36,183 nt of DNA from the IMG/VR virus record IMGVR_UViG_3300044647_000898, positions 1 through 36,183 of that record; one strand, written 5' to 3'. Under the pieces are notes generated by a model, which searched no databases, was not told the DNA's origin, and worked only from the letters and a program-made list of their open reading frames with translations. This DNA comes from a virus. Position 1 is the first letter of the stretch; every line of letters starts with the position of its first letter. Below, piece after piece: positions 36,118 through 36,183 of this stretch. Made by a program: the position numbers and the translations under genes.

Positions 36118-36183
36118 TTGACCAACAGCAAATCCTGGCCGACCAACTGCGCCGCTATCAAGCGCAGGCACAGACGCAGGCCC
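36031..36183. repeat. Contig-end overlap, right copy
   Basis: Second copy of the 153-bp end repeat described at 1-153. Reading frames continue through the joint: the gene starting at 35191 ends in this copy, and the gene that begins at 84 begins again at 36114. This supports a closed circle rather than two independent termini. Confidence 0.93.
36114..36183 (+). CDS. 5' fragment of the internal virion gene at 84 (duplicate of contig end)
   Basis: The first 23 codons of the gene encoded in full at 84-1454, repeated because the ends overlap. The frame runs off the end of the window. Confidence 0.9.
   Translation, partial: MIDQQQILADQLRRYQAQAQTQA

Noticed and set aside
1-36183. Integrase, attachment site, tRNA genes, phage RNA or DNA polymerase
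   Set aside because: I looked through all reading frames supplied and the gaps; no product with the relevant catalytic motifs and no cloverleaf was found by eye.

Overview
The window is the complete genome of a small tailed phage with a podovirus-type gene set, not a piece of bacterial chromosome. Nearly every base is coding and every gene fits phage DNA packaging, virion structure, lysis, replication/recombination or small early functions. The first 153 bases recur at the end with one silent mismatch, so the contig is best read as a circular or circularly permuted molecule of about 36,030 bp. High GC, DUF1376, an XF1762-type acetyltransferase, and a packaging/portal/capsid set that recalls Burkholderia/Bordetella podoviruses point to a beta- or gammaproteobacterial host, most likely Burkholderiales. 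That host call is from memory of families, not from a search. I see no integrase, DNA polymerase, RNA polymerase, reverse transcriptase, tRNA or CRISPR array.

Layout: (i) 1-3916 and 35191-36117 encode three Gln/Ala/Gly-rich internal or ejection proteins. (ii) 3900-6505 holds a 31-residue membrane ORF on the minus strand, a tail fibre, and a lysis cassette (TM-coil protein, holin, GH24 endolysin, Rz with Rz1 nested inside). (iii) 6517-12034 on the minus strand is an early operon of about 18 small genes, mostly joined by ATGA or GTGA overlaps. It carries a recombination core: Erf annealing protein, an SSB-tailed protein, NinB and a Ref-type nuclease. (iv) 12035-12159 is a divergent control region with one candidate promoter each way and a 17-bp direct repeat lying between the -35 and -10 of both. 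(v) 12160-17155 is the rightward early operon: a small HTH regulator, MazG-like protein, GIY-YIG endonuclease, HTH and zinc-ribbon proteins, a DUF1376 replication protein whose gene contains two tandem-repeat arrays (candidate origin), an acetyltransferase, RusA and a protein in the usual position of Q. (vi) 17183-17247 is a structured leader with an intrinsic terminator before the late genes. (vii) 17265-35198 is the late operon: TerS, TerL, portal, an unusually placed 6.7-kb adhesin/tail module including a polysaccharide deacetylase-like spike, scaffold, major capsid protein, two decoration-like proteins, fibre, tail adaptor, tail hub and a GNAT acetyltransferase.

The genes work together as follows. 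Host RNA polymerase would fire outward from the divergent control region. The leftward operon supplies annealing recombination and small host-takeover proteins. The rightward operon starts replication with host polymerases and supplies RusA to resolve branched DNA. Readthrough of the leader terminator would then open the late operon, which runs through the contig joint into the ejection, fibre and lysis genes.

The observations most worth follow-up are: a GIY-YIG gene that appears to sit inside a 31-codon gene while keeping start/stop coupling on both sides; 11-bp and 7-bp tandem arrays inside the replication gene; paired 17-bp operator-like repeats; a competing-hairpin leader before the terminase genes; a 58-nt inverted duplication that brackets the control region; and a minus-strand membrane microprotein within the late operon.
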